Shown piece after piece: positions 18,601-27,370 of a stretch of 64,000 nt of DNA. Every line of letters begins with the position of its first letter. Position 1 is the first letter of the stretch. The notes beneath the pieces were generated by a model. It ran no database searches. It had not been told where the DNA came from and worked only from the letters and a program-made list of their open reading frames with translations. The stretch is from Niabella pedocola (lineage in GTDB: Bacteria; Bacteroidota; Bacteroidia; Chitinophagales; Chitinophagaceae), in the NCBI RefSeq assembly GCF_021044425.1, contig NZ_JAJNEC010000007.1:620001-684000 (forward strand), written 5' to 3'. A program made the translations under genes and the position numbers.

Positions 18601-18777
18601 AGAATCTTTCAGTGCTATTGAAACCTGCGCAACGGGAGCACCCTTTTCGTCTACTACGGTTCCCTTTATCGGAACATTTTTCTGCGCCTGTAAGAGAACA
18701 GGAAGCATAAACAGGAAAGAACACAGTACCAGTAATTTGGCGGTTCTCCCCCTTTTTTTCACAAAGCAATACGTCAT
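15643..18777 (-). CDS. SusC/RagA family TonB-dependent glycan importer (PUL 1)
   Basis: The 1044-residue protein has a signal peptide (to about residue 32), a CarboxypepD_reg-like domain (IKGTVVDEKGAPVAQVSIAL) and the TonB-box/plug start DEIVVVGYGTQRKRDVTGAIS. The plug contains GAPGAEGSIQIRGASTL, PLYLVDGV and AAIYGARAANGVIIITTKKG. It ends in a beta-strand with terminal Phe (GFGINVNF), as expected for outer-membrane barrels. It lacks the N-terminal STN domain, so it probably does not signal to an anti-sigma factor. It imports oligosaccharides with its SusD partner and heads the PUL 1 run, divergent from the AraC-type gene. Confidence 0.97.
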   Translation of the reverse strand: MTYCFVKKRGRTAKLLVLCSFLFMLPVLLQAQKNVPIKGTVVDEKGAPVAQVSIALKDSDRGTMTDSSGRFSIQVPDGKGTLVFSAVGFANAEKVLSEDHTVDVVLKQALSDLDEIVVVGYGTQRKRDVTGAISSISSKQIEERQPVNLFDALQGQAAGVLVVNDGGGAPGAEGSIQIRGASTLNGGNGPLYLVDGVINPDGARINPMDIERIEVLKDAASAAIYGARAANGVIIITTKKGKEGRARIDLNYSRIFGRLAHKLPQNNSAEVREFRRIQSANPTGGTGGNTDSLNPGFNADNDLQQLLLGNLGDRQQVNLGISGGQKGLSYYTGVNYLNDKSIILNSYIKRVQVRSNIEYQASPRLKYVSNVSMMYQTGNEVPVARTVVVAFDRPAFSLIYYPDGSLTSYVGSKRNPVANAIYETNKTDVFSIQFANSMQYKITKDLLFTTTFNAMLDNRQNLLFSPRYVSANKDQNTGANDMQKTFSWEYQSFFNYSKTFNSDHNLQAVLGVSADKRRFDRAHSEYANVVSEEIFITQPSYLTASKTYSDADLTAGANLFARANYSYKGRYTLAGIFRRDGSSRFGSESRYGNFYSASAGWRFSDEQFMYWAKDVLSDGRFRIGFGQVGNDRIGSNDYLNKITFNGSYAGVGGAYTTPTFGNETVHWETTQQQNAGLDLTFFRGRLTFTADYYVKTTKDLLYEKALPGETGFDNVKVNIGTLENRGLEFSAKGTPVLAKNSKGITWEIGGNISFEKSIIKKLGDGLPFIVANKWYIEEGGKIGNFFGWKNQGVYAWNESNAYSDNWDRLTVVLGGDGKPLYENGVPVYTFNGQRYTGAVHQLYDPGGKLRGGDVIWENINKDSLIDDRDRQILANAQPKFYLGILNNLNYGQFSLSFLVNASFGAHVYNALLAAQSYPSNTGAGSPEMVYNVWRKQGDIAKYPYYPEFKNRGNEKKDANSIFIEDASFIRLSSLRLSYMFLPSLTRKILLKGATVYVFGTNLLTWTNYRGYDPEFSATNVLQPGYDNGKYPKRREYGFGINVNF

Positions 18778-18953
18778 ACAGTTTATTTTAAGTTATTTGT
18801 TCAATCGTTTGCACACCCTGCAAATAAAGACGTTTTTAATGCAAAAGGGCTGCCCATATTATCCAAACACTAAGCTATTTTGGCATCCGCTTTAAACGCA
18901 ATAAGATTCTGATGTATATTTCGCTTACTATTACTTGTCAACACGAGATCGGG

Positions 18954-19817
18954 ATGAAACCGTATGTATTAAAAATGGCCACGCAGCCGGGCATTTCCTT
19001 CGAAGTCCGCAGGGACCTGGCGCCGGTAAATAATCGCTGGCATTGTCATAAAGAGGTGGAGCTCATTTATATCGCTCAGGGAACGGGTACACTCCTGGTG
19101 GGGGATCATGTCCGCAATTTTGCGGCGGGTACGCTCTGTTTGATCGGGGCCAATGTGCCGCATTACTGGCGGTTTGACGACCGGTATTTTGAAAACAGCG
19201 CTGCACCGATCAATGTGATTGCGATCCATTTTCTTGAAACCTTCTGGGGCCGGGATTTTCTAAAACTCCCGGAAAACAGCAGCATCCGGCAACTGCTGGA
19301 AAGCGCTCAAAAGGGTATGCTGGTGCAGGGCCGGATCAAGCCGCTGGTGCACTCCTTTGAATACCTGTTGCATATAAACGGGCCTTACCGCATTATTTCG
19401 CTGATCGCCCTGCTTTCAAAAATTGCCGGATGGACCGAGGTTCTCTTTCTTTCTTCGGGAAAGGTATTTGCCGGGGCGGGCATCCTGGAGGAGCAACGGA
19501 TCAATGCCGTTTATGAATATACGATGAAACACTTCAAACGGAAAATACCGTTGCATGAGATTGCCAAAATAGCCAGTGTAAGTCCCAACGCCTTTTGCCG
19601 GTATTTTAAACAACGTACCCGCAAAACCTATTCGCAATTTATCACGGAATTGCGCATCGGCTATGTTTGTAAACGACTGGTTGAAACCGATAGCCCGGTA
19701 AAACTGTTGTGTTACGAAAGCGGGTTTAATAATTCTACTTCCTTTCACCGCTGCTTCAAACATATAACGGGGAAGAGTCCGCTTTCTTACCAGAAAATCT
19801 ACCGGAACAATTTGTAG
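18954..19817 (+). CDS. AraC family transcriptional regulator
   Basis: ATG 18954 gives 287 residues beginning MKPYVLKMATQ; a start at 18912 would add 14 residues with no clear sense. The N-terminal half is a cupin-type sensor (NRWHCHKEVELIYIAQGTG, PHYWRF). The C-terminal 100 residues carry two helix-turn-helix units: IPLHEIAKIASVSPNAFCRYF and ESGFNNSTSFHRCFK. The gene is divergent from the PUL 1 susC across about 176 bp, so it is the likely regulator of PUL 1 through a sugar or oligosaccharide ligand. It converges with the PUL 2 genes. Confidence 0.92.
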   Translation: MKPYVLKMATQPGISFEVRRDLAPVNNRWHCHKEVELIYIAQGTGTLLVGDHVRNFAAGTLCLIGANVPHYWRFDDRYFENSAAPINVIAIHFLETFWGRDFLKLPENSSIRQLLESAQKGMLVQGRIKPLVHSFEYLLHINGPYRIISLIALLSKIAGWTEVLFLSSGKVFAGAGILEEQRINAVYEYTMKHFKRKIPLHEIAKIASVSPNAFCRYFKQRTRKTYSQFITELRIGYVCKRLVETDSPVKLLCYESGFNNSTSFHRCFKHITGKSPLSYQKIYRNNL

Positions 19818-19960
19818 AAAAGATGGTGCGCCCGCCGATACCACTGATTTGCACAGATGAGTTCAACAACAGCACTACTCATTCGTCTGTGACAACCCGT
19901 CCAACCTGTGAGAACAGTGATACGTTTACGGAGGCTACTGATTTGCGCATAACGATCCGT

Positions 19961-19998
19961 AAAAAAATGCCAGACAGCTGTATGAACCGCTGCCTGGC
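19961..19998 (-). terminator. Rho-independent terminator of PUL 2
   Basis: On the minus strand a 10-bp stem with one mismatch (gccaggcagc / gctgtctggc; arms 19989-19998 and 19969-19978) with a 10-nt loop is followed by a run of seven T (19961-19967). It lies 38 bp after the stop of the DUF4998-like gene and closes the second susCD operon. Confidence 0.85.
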
Positions 19999-20035
19999 TT
20001 GCAAAAATCATTCTCGATATCGATATGGGCTATGT

Positions 20036-20713
20036 TTAAAAAGCCGTTAAGCTATCAGGCGCCAGCGTTTTAAATGTATCAATGGCTGTTGCCGTGGGCC
20101 GATAATACGAATGAATAGCGGGCTTCGATCCCGGCTGATAGGACGGTATAGTTACAGAATCCTGTTTAAAATAAACACTGTCCAATCCTCCATCTTTTCT
20201 TGTATACCGGATCTTGGAAAAGATTTTTGTTGAATCTGTTTTAAGAAAATACAGCCGCACAGAATCGGTTCCAAAAAACTTCCGGGAGCTGAGCCGTTGA
20301 TTAATAAGAGATGAGCGGTAGTAGGGGCCGAAAACGCGCACACCATTAATGGCCTGTCCGATAGACCGGTCGCCGCGGTCGTTTGTGGTAACCATTTTAA
20401 AACTTTGCACATATTCCGGAAGACCGGATATAATGTACCGGTAGATACCGTCTGCATTTATAGCTGCTGCAGGTACTATAGCCGAATCCAGGTTATTGTT
20501 CCAGTAGACCGTGTACGACACCACCGCCGGATCGATACTTTTTTTCCACTCCACCTGAACACGCAGATTCCCGCTGCGGGTACCGATCTCCTGTGCCAGT
20601 CCTGCATACACGACTTCACTATTTCCGATGAATTTTTTATACGCATACTGGTCCTTGTCGCAACCGGCAACAAGTATAAGGCTGAATATAAAAACACTGA
20701 TAAAGAATTTCAT
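20036..20713 (-). CDS. DUF4998-like lipoprotein
   Basis: The 225-residue protein has a lipoprotein signal with lipobox LVAGC (Cys18). The mature part reads VVYAGLAQEIGTRSGNLRVQVEW, then DPAVVSYTVYWNN and a YRYIISGLPE segment, which matches the DUF4998 pattern found beside SusC/SusD genes in Bacteroidota. The function of the domain is unknown; a surface-exposed binding role is inferred from context. It is the last gene of PUL 2. Confidence 0.78.
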   Translation of the reverse strand: MKFFISVFIFSLILVAGCDKDQYAYKKFIGNSEVVYAGLAQEIGTRSGNLRVQVEWKKSIDPAVVSYTVYWNNNLDSAIVPAAAINADGIYRYIISGLPEYVQSFKMVTTNDRGDRSIGQAINGVRVFGPYYRSSLINQRLSSRKFFGTDSVRLYFLKTDSTKIFSKIRYTRKDGGLDSVYFKQDSVTIPSYQPGSKPAIHSYYRPTATAIDTFKTLAPDSLTAF

Positions 20714-20806
20714 TTTAAATGGTTTATTTTTTACACCGGTTCACTCAATATTCCGGCGTTTATAGAAATTGAATACGATGAGACCTGTTGCCATAACAAC
20801 TGCCGC

Positions 20807-22054
20807 CTACCGGTCGTCTCCGAAAAGATCGATTTCCGCAGCATGGGTAAAGTTACCGGGCGTCCAGGTTTCACTTACCACCAGGCGTAACACCTTAACC
20901 TTTGGAGCTGCAAACGGAACTTCAAACTCCGACCCTGCATTAAAGAATGCTTTGTCCTGCGCTGTAGGCGCTGTGGGCGGTGCGCCTGACGGCGGATCAG
21001 GCCAGGCATAGTTACCAAGATTTACCCAGTCGCCAACTTTTGCGCCCTCTTCTGCAAAAAGCGGTACAGTGAAGTCGGCAGGATTATCTACTTCAGATCC
21101 CCAAAGACTGAAAATCCTCGGGCAGCCATGGCGGAACTCATAGCTCGGATTCCTGGGTGTAAGTTTAAACCGGCTCAGCTTTACATAGGAGCCCAGCTTA
21201 AAGGTTCCATATACCGGCAGCTGCTGGCTGGTGGCCTGCGTGGTATGCCAGAAATTGGTATAGTTACCGTCGAACAGATTTTTAAGCGGATAGGAGCTGC
21301 TGTAAATAGGCGTTTCACTGGGCAACGCATAGGCCGCAAATTTGGTTTTATCCAGTGTTTTTTCATACAGGGGTTTTACCGTGCTGAAAATGGTATCCGA
21401 CCGGTTCCCCCATTTATCCGTAACATAAGAAGCATATACCCTTGCCAGCGTATCATACCCCCTTATTGCATAGGAGATGTTGGGGAATGCGGTAAAGTTC
21501 TGCTGACGGATACTTAGCTTACCGATGGCATTATCCAGAAAAACAATTCCCACTGTTTTACTATCTGCGTTTTGCGCCTGAAGCCGCACGCCCTGGAAAT
21601 CGGGCGTCATGGTAAGCGACTTTGCCACCAGCTGGTACACCGGCGTTTTGGGGTGTACCTTAACAATTATGGGGTCCGATTCTACGTTGGCCCTGCTTAC
21701 CACTGTCAACTTTACTTCGTATTCCCGGGCGGCCTCAAACCCGTCAACCGTAAGGGTATCGGAAAAATAACTCGACCTGGTTTCCTGCGGTCTTGACGTT
21801 CCTCCGCTCAGGTCATAGTTGGCTTTCACATACAGAATATTGTCAACCTTCGGAAGGTCGTAAACGATATAGGATCCACCGTTAAAGTCGGTAACCGTGT
21901 ATTGCTGCACCGGGGCCGGTTTGGTTTTATCCGTTGAGATCATTTCTACGAATTCGTTCTTATGACTACAGGAGCTCCAGATTGCAGATAATAATATAAC
22001 GGGAATGATAAACCCAATACTCCGTGTATATATAGTTCGCTTTATTTGTAACAT
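20807..22054 (-). CDS. DUF4959 / DUF5126 / DUF5000-like lipoprotein (SusE-type position)
   Basis: The 415-residue protein has a lipoprotein signal with lipobox IWSSC (Cys29). Residues about 40-130 (ISTDKTKPAPVQQYTVTDFNGG, LYVKANYDL) look like DUF4959; the middle resembles DUF5126 (a Fn3-like domain). The C-terminal half, with NLFDGNYTNFWHT and HAAEIDLFGD, resembles a DUF5000/F5-8 type C (discoidin) carbohydrate-binding domain. This three-domain layout is typical of SusE-like partners of SusCD. I infer glycan binding at the cell surface. Confidence 0.85.
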   Translation of the reverse strand: MLQIKRTIYTRSIGFIIPVILLSAIWSSCSHKNEFVEMISTDKTKPAPVQQYTVTDFNGGSYIVYDLPKVDNILYVKANYDLSGGTSRPQETRSSYFSDTLTVDGFEAAREYEVKLTVVSRANVESDPIIVKVHPKTPVYQLVAKSLTMTPDFQGVRLQAQNADSKTVGIVFLDNAIGKLSIRQQNFTAFPNISYAIRGYDTLARVYASYVTDKWGNRSDTIFSTVKPLYEKTLDKTKFAAYALPSETPIYSSSYPLKNLFDGNYTNFWHTTQATSQQLPVYGTFKLGSYVKLSRFKLTPRNPSYEFRHGCPRIFSLWGSEVDNPADFTVPLFAEEGAKVGDWVNLGNYAWPDPPSGAPPTAPTAQDKAFFNAGSEFEVPFAAPKVKVLRLVVSETWTPGNFTHAAEIDLFGDDR

Positions 22055-22119
22055 GTTTTACTTTTTTATTGCCAGCGTCAAATTCATTGATTGCTTATCC
22101 TTATAAAAAATAATTGCGG

Positions 22120-24042
22120 CTACCAGTACGGGTTTTGTACCAGGTTCTGATTCACCAGCAATTCATTTGCGGAAATAGGCCACAAATAATCTTTTATTGA
22201 TAGAGACGGTACATAAAATGTGGTCAGCTGATAGTATCCCGCCGTTGTCGTTTGGCTTACCGTCCATCCCTGTATGGGCCGGGTGGCCACTTCCAGGTAT
22301 TCTTTCCATCTTCTCAGATCCCAGCCTGCTTTGCCTTCCATACAAAGTTCTATACGACGTTCCCGGTGAATGATCTGTCGTAAACCATCCTTGGTTAAAG
22401 GCTTGCCCGGGTTATTGGAATACTTGGTCCAGGATTCCACGATTCCTTTAAGGCCGGTACGGGCCCGCACCAGATCCAGGTAATGATATACGTCCTCCGA
22501 AGGTCCGTTTGCTTCATTCAGGCATTCGGCATACAGTAAATACAGATCGGCCATACGGATCAGGGGCAACCGGTAGTTAGACGCCGTGTAGGAGGTTGTA
22601 TTATTTACAGTAAGATAGTTACATAATTTTTTAGGCCATATACCAAATACATTTCCGGATTCGGCATTGGAAACGCCCGAGATGCTGCTGGCGCCTTTTC
22701 CCTGGATGCTTAACAGGCTGCCTGCCGGTGTATAAACGGCGTTACCAAACCAGATACCACCGTCGAAGCCGAAGCTGGCGTAATACCGCACTTCCCGGTC
22801 GAAATTATTTTTGATCGTTTCATATCCCTGCTTTATATAGTGCTGGCGGCTTGCATCGCCGGTTGCAGCAGTAAAGCGGTTGGCATAATCCCAGGTATTG
22901 TCCTCGTCGATCGGAACACCATTCCTGGTATAAAACAGATCCGTAACAGAAAAAGGACAGGCAATGGTATTTTGCCCCCGGGTAACCACGGCGCCGGATA
23001 CCAGTTTAGGAAACATCTGCTGCTGCCAGCCAAACGTGCCGTTCAATGCCCATACCAGCTCTTTATTCTTATCCCAGGTTTCGGTAATTGCCGCCCTGAA
23101 ATTCATTTCCTTTACCAAAGAATCCGAAAGATTGGCCGGGATATTCGGTGGAATAATATAGGTATACAAACCCAGCCCAACCGATTCCGCCAGGTCAATC
23201 GCTTCTTTACAAGCCAGCGCTGCTTTTGCCCATAAAGCATTATTGGGCGTGGAGGAGAAAAGCGGTGACCCGTCTTTATTTTTAAATCCGGCGTAATCCG
23301 GGTTACCGTTAAACAAAGGACTGGCCTGGGCTACCAGTACTTCGGCTTTTAACGCCAGTGCAATCACCCGGGTGATGCGCCCCAGCTCCTGATCCGGATT
23401 ATCAATTTGTATGGGCAGCCCCTCGGCGGCCTCATCTAAAAGCTGCACCACATAACTGAACACCGAATCTACCGGATCCCGTTGGGGACGGGTTTCCCCT
23501 GTGGGCGCCGTTACCGGTGTATTCCCTCTTACAATTGGGATCGGGCCATACATCTTGGCCAGGAAAAAATGATAATAGGCCTTTAAAAATTTGGCTTCCG
23601 CAATCCAGCGCTCTTTCTCGAAGGGCTGCAGATCGATCGGTTTGTCTACATTCTCCAGAAAGGTATTGCAACGCCGGATGGCATCATAGTAACTGGGAGC
23701 GGATCCGCTTCCATCCCAATAATTCAATACCGGGTTATCTTTATTTTGCACACCGCCTTTTACAAGTTGCAACCCGGGCGCGGTAAGATTGGTTTGTCCC
23801 AGGTACTCCTGTGGCAATACCAGCTCCCCTCCCGTTGCAAACCAGGGATCGTTCACCATATTGGACCGCTGTTGCAAGGTATTGTAACACGTAAAAAGAT
23901 ATTTTTCGGCTTCACTCCGGTTCCGGAATGCATAGTCAAGCGTTCCAACATTCTGCGGAACAATATCCAGGTATTTTTTACAACCGGCCAGGCTTACGGA
24001 AAGCATAAGGGCCGCTAAAATAATAGTGCTGTTCTTTTTCAT
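22120..24042 (-). CDS. SusD/RagB family glycan-binding lipoprotein (PUL 2)
   Basis: The 640-residue protein has lipobox SLAGC (Cys21) and the mature start KKYLDIVPQN. Family motifs include RWIAEAKFLKAYYHFFLAKMYG, LIRMADLYLLYAECLNEANG and HRERRIELCMEGKAGWDLRRWK. It is longer than the PUL 1 SusD, by an insert in the middle of the protein. The start is 16 bp after the susC stop. Confidence 0.96.
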   Translation of the reverse strand: MKKNSTIILAALMLSVSLAGCKKYLDIVPQNVGTLDYAFRNRSEAEKYLFTCYNTLQQRSNMVNDPWFATGGELVLPQEYLGQTNLTAPGLQLVKGGVQNKDNPVLNYWDGSGSAPSYYDAIRRCNTFLENVDKPIDLQPFEKERWIAEAKFLKAYYHFFLAKMYGPIPIVRGNTPVTAPTGETRPQRDPVDSVFSYVVQLLDEAAEGLPIQIDNPDQELGRITRVIALALKAEVLVAQASPLFNGNPDYAGFKNKDGSPLFSSTPNNALWAKAALACKEAIDLAESVGLGLYTYIIPPNIPANLSDSLVKEMNFRAAITETWDKNKELVWALNGTFGWQQQMFPKLVSGAVVTRGQNTIACPFSVTDLFYTRNGVPIDEDNTWDYANRFTAATGDASRQHYIKQGYETIKNNFDREVRYYASFGFDGGIWFGNAVYTPAGSLLSIQGKGASSISGVSNAESGNVFGIWPKKLCNYLTVNNTTSYTASNYRLPLIRMADLYLLYAECLNEANGPSEDVYHYLDLVRARTGLKGIVESWTKYSNNPGKPLTKDGLRQIIHRERRIELCMEGKAGWDLRRWKEYLEVATRPIQGWTVSQTTTAGYYQLTTFYVPSLSIKDYLWPISANELLVNQNLVQNPYW

Positions 24043-24058
24043 GATTCTCTTCCTGGTT

Positions 24059-27000
24059 TTATAATTGAATGTTGATCCCTAAATTGTATTGCTTTAATAA
24101 TGGATAGTTAAAGGCACTGTTAGCAGACCCGCTTAACGACAACTCCGGTTCCCACAGATCAAAGCTGCTGAAACGTAACAGGTTGATGCCGCTTAAATAG
24201 ATCCGCGCATTTTTAACCGAAACCCGCTTAAGCCATTTCTGCGGAAGGGTGTAACCCAATTCCGTAGATTTTAACCGCAGCAGGCTTCCGTCTCTTAACC
24301 ACCAGGTACTGACCTGCGAGTTATTCGCAACATCATCCGTTGTTGTACCTAACCTGGGATACAATGCATACAGGTTCTGGCTGCCTTCGGACCAGTGGTT
24401 ATCCGCAAATTGCTGCAATATCTGCGTGGGCGACCCACCGGTAACACTAACAAAAGGACTGATCGCATTGGGGTTCATGTAAAGTGAGGCACGTGCCTGT
24501 CCGGTAAACCTGAAGTTCAGATCAAAACTTTTATAATTTAAACTAGCGCCAAAACCATAGGTCACCTGCGGACTGTTGGGTAATCCGATGGCAACCCTGT
24601 CGGAACTGTTGATAACGCCGTCGCCATTGATATCGCGGTATTTGATATCACCACCGCGGGCACCTCTTCCAGACGTTCCGAATATTTGTGTAGGTGATGC
24701 TGCCGCCTCCTGGTCGTCCACAAACAACCGCTCGGCGATATAGCCCATGCGCTGGCCCACATACTGCCCGGTTTGACGCCGCCAGTATTCCGTTCCATAA
24801 TTGGGCTCCTCATAATAGTCATATTTTGCCTTTGAAAAAGTGCTGTTCGACATTACCACCAGGCTGATCCCGTTGGAAAACGTTTTCTTGTAATTCAATG
24901 TAAGATCCAGTCCCTGGGAACGTGCCTTACCCAGGTTACCACTCAGAGTGGCCTCCAGTCCCATACTACTGGGAATAAGCCTTGTTTGCAGGATATCGGT
25001 TGTTTTACGGATCCAGTATTCCCCAATAAAATCGAGTGCATTAAACAAGGTAAATTCCACCGCGTAGTTGCTGATCCGGCTGATCTCCCAGGAGATCTCA
25101 GGATTCGGATAATTCGTTATGGTTACACCCGGCCTGCTGTACCCGTTGTTGGTACCAAAAACAGCTCCGGCACCAGTGTTTTCGAGATTTACATTGGATA
25201 GATAGAAAAAGCGTTGAGAGCCGATATCATCATTCCCGGCCTTGCCATAGCTGGCCCTTAACTTAAACATAGTTACAATGTCGCCCAGTTTGCTGTTCCT
25301 CCAGAATTTTTCCTTGCTTACATTCCAGGCTCCCGATACACTGGGAAAAAAACCAAAACGGTGCGAGGGATCAAAACGCTCGGATCCGTTATACCCAAAA
25401 TCAAACTGCAGGTTGTATCTGTTCTGATACCCGTAACGGGCGCTTCCTGCGTAGGTAAGATTCCGGGTGGGTAAAACTTTTGTATAGTCGCCCACATTGG
25501 ATGGATCAAGTGTCTGCTGCCGGTTGATCACAAGCGATCCGTTAAGGCTGTGATCTCCAAAGTTCCGGTCATAGCTCAAAATACCCTGCATCTGGATAAA
25601 AGAGCTGGAACCCCGGTCTCCCGCAGAAATATCCAGGTATTCTGTAGCCACTGCATTAGATCCGGATGCGCCGTTTCCGTTAAACGTCAGTCCGGACTTA
25701 TTGTTCAGCCAGAACAGCTCATATTGGTTGGCAGCTCTGTTGTACGTATTTACCGTATAATAAAACGGGTTATAGGTCATTGAATATTGCACCTGGGCAA
25801 AGCGGTTCGTGGTAAAGAACCCACTAAAATTCAGTCCCTTGGTAATCATATTCAGATCCTGGCTCAAACGGGCCGTAGCACTGATGCGGGAATTGTTCCG
25901 CGTCCGGTATCCCCGCATCATCTGCGCATAAGGGTTCGAATATCCTACCCCCTGTGTAGGTAAAAAGTTATCTCCGCTGCGGTCGGGTGAATTACCATTG
26001 AAATTACCAAACAGGATATGCTGTGTATACCGGTTGGCACTGTCCGGGGCAAAAAAGGCCGGGAACAACACCGGGCTGCTATGCGTGGCCCAATAATACA
26101 GATCGGTAGCAAACCCACTGGCATCATTGGTGATGGGTCCGTTATAATCATTGAAAATCCCCCAGAGATCCACACTGAGCTTTGTGCTACGGGTGAGCTT
26201 TACATCTACATTGGACCGCAGCTGGTAATTCCGGAATTTAATGCCACCGTCAAATATGCTCTGGGCGCCTTCTTTCAGAAGCCCGTTATCCTCGCTGTAA
26301 GAGCCGGACACCATATACTGGGTGGATTCACTTCCGCCGGAGACACTGGCATTTAATTTTTTTGTTTGTGAATATTTCTTAAACATCAGGTCCAGCCAGT
26401 CTACTGCGGGGTATACATAAGGATTACCATCAGGAGCGCCATCAAGGGTGCGCTGGGTAAAATAAATCTTGTCCGCATCAAATCTCGGGAGCTGATAAGG
26501 ATTCCGGGTGAGCAACGCTTCATTGTACAGGTTCATATAGGTGACCGGATCGGCAAATTTCAGCGTCTGCGTAGGCGTCGAAACAGAATTATCGTAGCGT
26601 ACATTATAGTTAGGCTTGCCTACTTTTCCCCGCTTAGTGGTTACCAGTATTACCCCGTTTGCTCCTCGAGAGCCATAGAGTGCCGTGGCACTGGCATCTT
26701 TTAAAATGGAGAACTCGGCAATATCATCTACCTGCAGGCGCGCGAGATCATCTGATGTTAATTCGATATTGTCAATTAAGATCAGTGGGCTTTGCCGGTA
26801 CCCGAATGTGGTAACACCCCGCACAAAAAAATCAGCGTTGTCAAAACCTGGTTGCCCGCTGCTTTGAAACCCGATGATACCGGCAACCTGCCCGGCCAGC
26901 GCCGCGGTAAGATTGGAGGCCGGTGTTCTTAACTGGTCGGGCTTAATCGTGGCCACAGATCCTGTTACGGACTCCCGGCGGACTTTTTTTCCGTAGGCAG

Positions 27001-27370
27001 TCACAATTACCTCTTCATCTGCGGATACTTCCTTTGTCGTTAGCGTGATGCGGAGGTCCTGCTCCGGTGTGGAAGGAACCCGGTAGGTAGCATTGTTATA
27101 TGTTACCGCGGTAAATACCAGCATGCTACCCGGTGTCACTTCCAACACGAACTTGCCATTTACATCGGTGGCCGTTCCCTGTTTTTCATTGTTTTGTACG
27201 GTAATGCTGATATTCGGTAGCGGGATGTTGGCAGTATCTACCACCGTACCTACAACCGTTATTTTCCCTTGCGAAAACCCGGCCAGAGACAGCAGTAAAC
27301 ATCCGATTGTTGTCAGGAGCAATCGAAGCCTCTTTGACGTGCCCGGGTACGTAAACGTCATTTTCATCAT
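24059..27370 (-). CDS. SusC/RagA family TonB-dependent glycan importer (PUL 2)
   Basis: The 1103-residue protein begins MMKMTFTYPG and has a signal peptide ending near GFSQG. A CarboxypepD_reg-like domain (VVGTVVDTANIPLPNISITV) is followed by the plug start EEVIVTAYGKKVRRESVTGS, then FFVRGVTTFG and ALYGSRGANGVILVTTKRG. It ends LGINIQL as an outer-membrane barrel. No STN domain is present. With its SusD it forms the import pair of a locus that has no enzyme gene in this window. Confidence 0.96.
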   Translation of the reverse strand: MMKMTFTYPGTSKRLRLLLTTIGCLLLSLAGFSQGKITVVGTVVDTANIPLPNISITVQNNEKQGTATDVNGKFVLEVTPGSMLVFTAVTYNNATYRVPSTPEQDLRITLTTKEVSADEEVIVTAYGKKVRRESVTGSVATIKPDQLRTPASNLTAALAGQVAGIIGFQSSGQPGFDNADFFVRGVTTFGYRQSPLILIDNIELTSDDLARLQVDDIAEFSILKDASATALYGSRGANGVILVTTKRGKVGKPNYNVRYDNSVSTPTQTLKFADPVTYMNLYNEALLTRNPYQLPRFDADKIYFTQRTLDGAPDGNPYVYPAVDWLDLMFKKYSQTKKLNASVSGGSESTQYMVSGSYSEDNGLLKEGAQSIFDGGIKFRNYQLRSNVDVKLTRSTKLSVDLWGIFNDYNGPITNDASGFATDLYYWATHSSPVLFPAFFAPDSANRYTQHILFGNFNGNSPDRSGDNFLPTQGVGYSNPYAQMMRGYRTRNNSRISATARLSQDLNMITKGLNFSGFFTTNRFAQVQYSMTYNPFYYTVNTYNRAANQYELFWLNNKSGLTFNGNGASGSNAVATEYLDISAGDRGSSSFIQMQGILSYDRNFGDHSLNGSLVINRQQTLDPSNVGDYTKVLPTRNLTYAGSARYGYQNRYNLQFDFGYNGSERFDPSHRFGFFPSVSGAWNVSKEKFWRNSKLGDIVTMFKLRASYGKAGNDDIGSQRFFYLSNVNLENTGAGAVFGTNNGYSRPGVTITNYPNPEISWEISRISNYAVEFTLFNALDFIGEYWIRKTTDILQTRLIPSSMGLEATLSGNLGKARSQGLDLTLNYKKTFSNGISLVVMSNSTFSKAKYDYYEEPNYGTEYWRRQTGQYVGQRMGYIAERLFVDDQEAAASPTQIFGTSGRGARGGDIKYRDINGDGVINSSDRVAIGLPNSPQVTYGFGASLNYKSFDLNFRFTGQARASLYMNPNAISPFVSVTGGSPTQILQQFADNHWSEGSQNLYALYPRLGTTTDDVANNSQVSTWWLRDGSLLRLKSTELGYTLPQKWLKRVSVKNARIYLSGINLLRFSSFDLWEPELSLSGSANSAFNYPLLKQYNLGINIQL

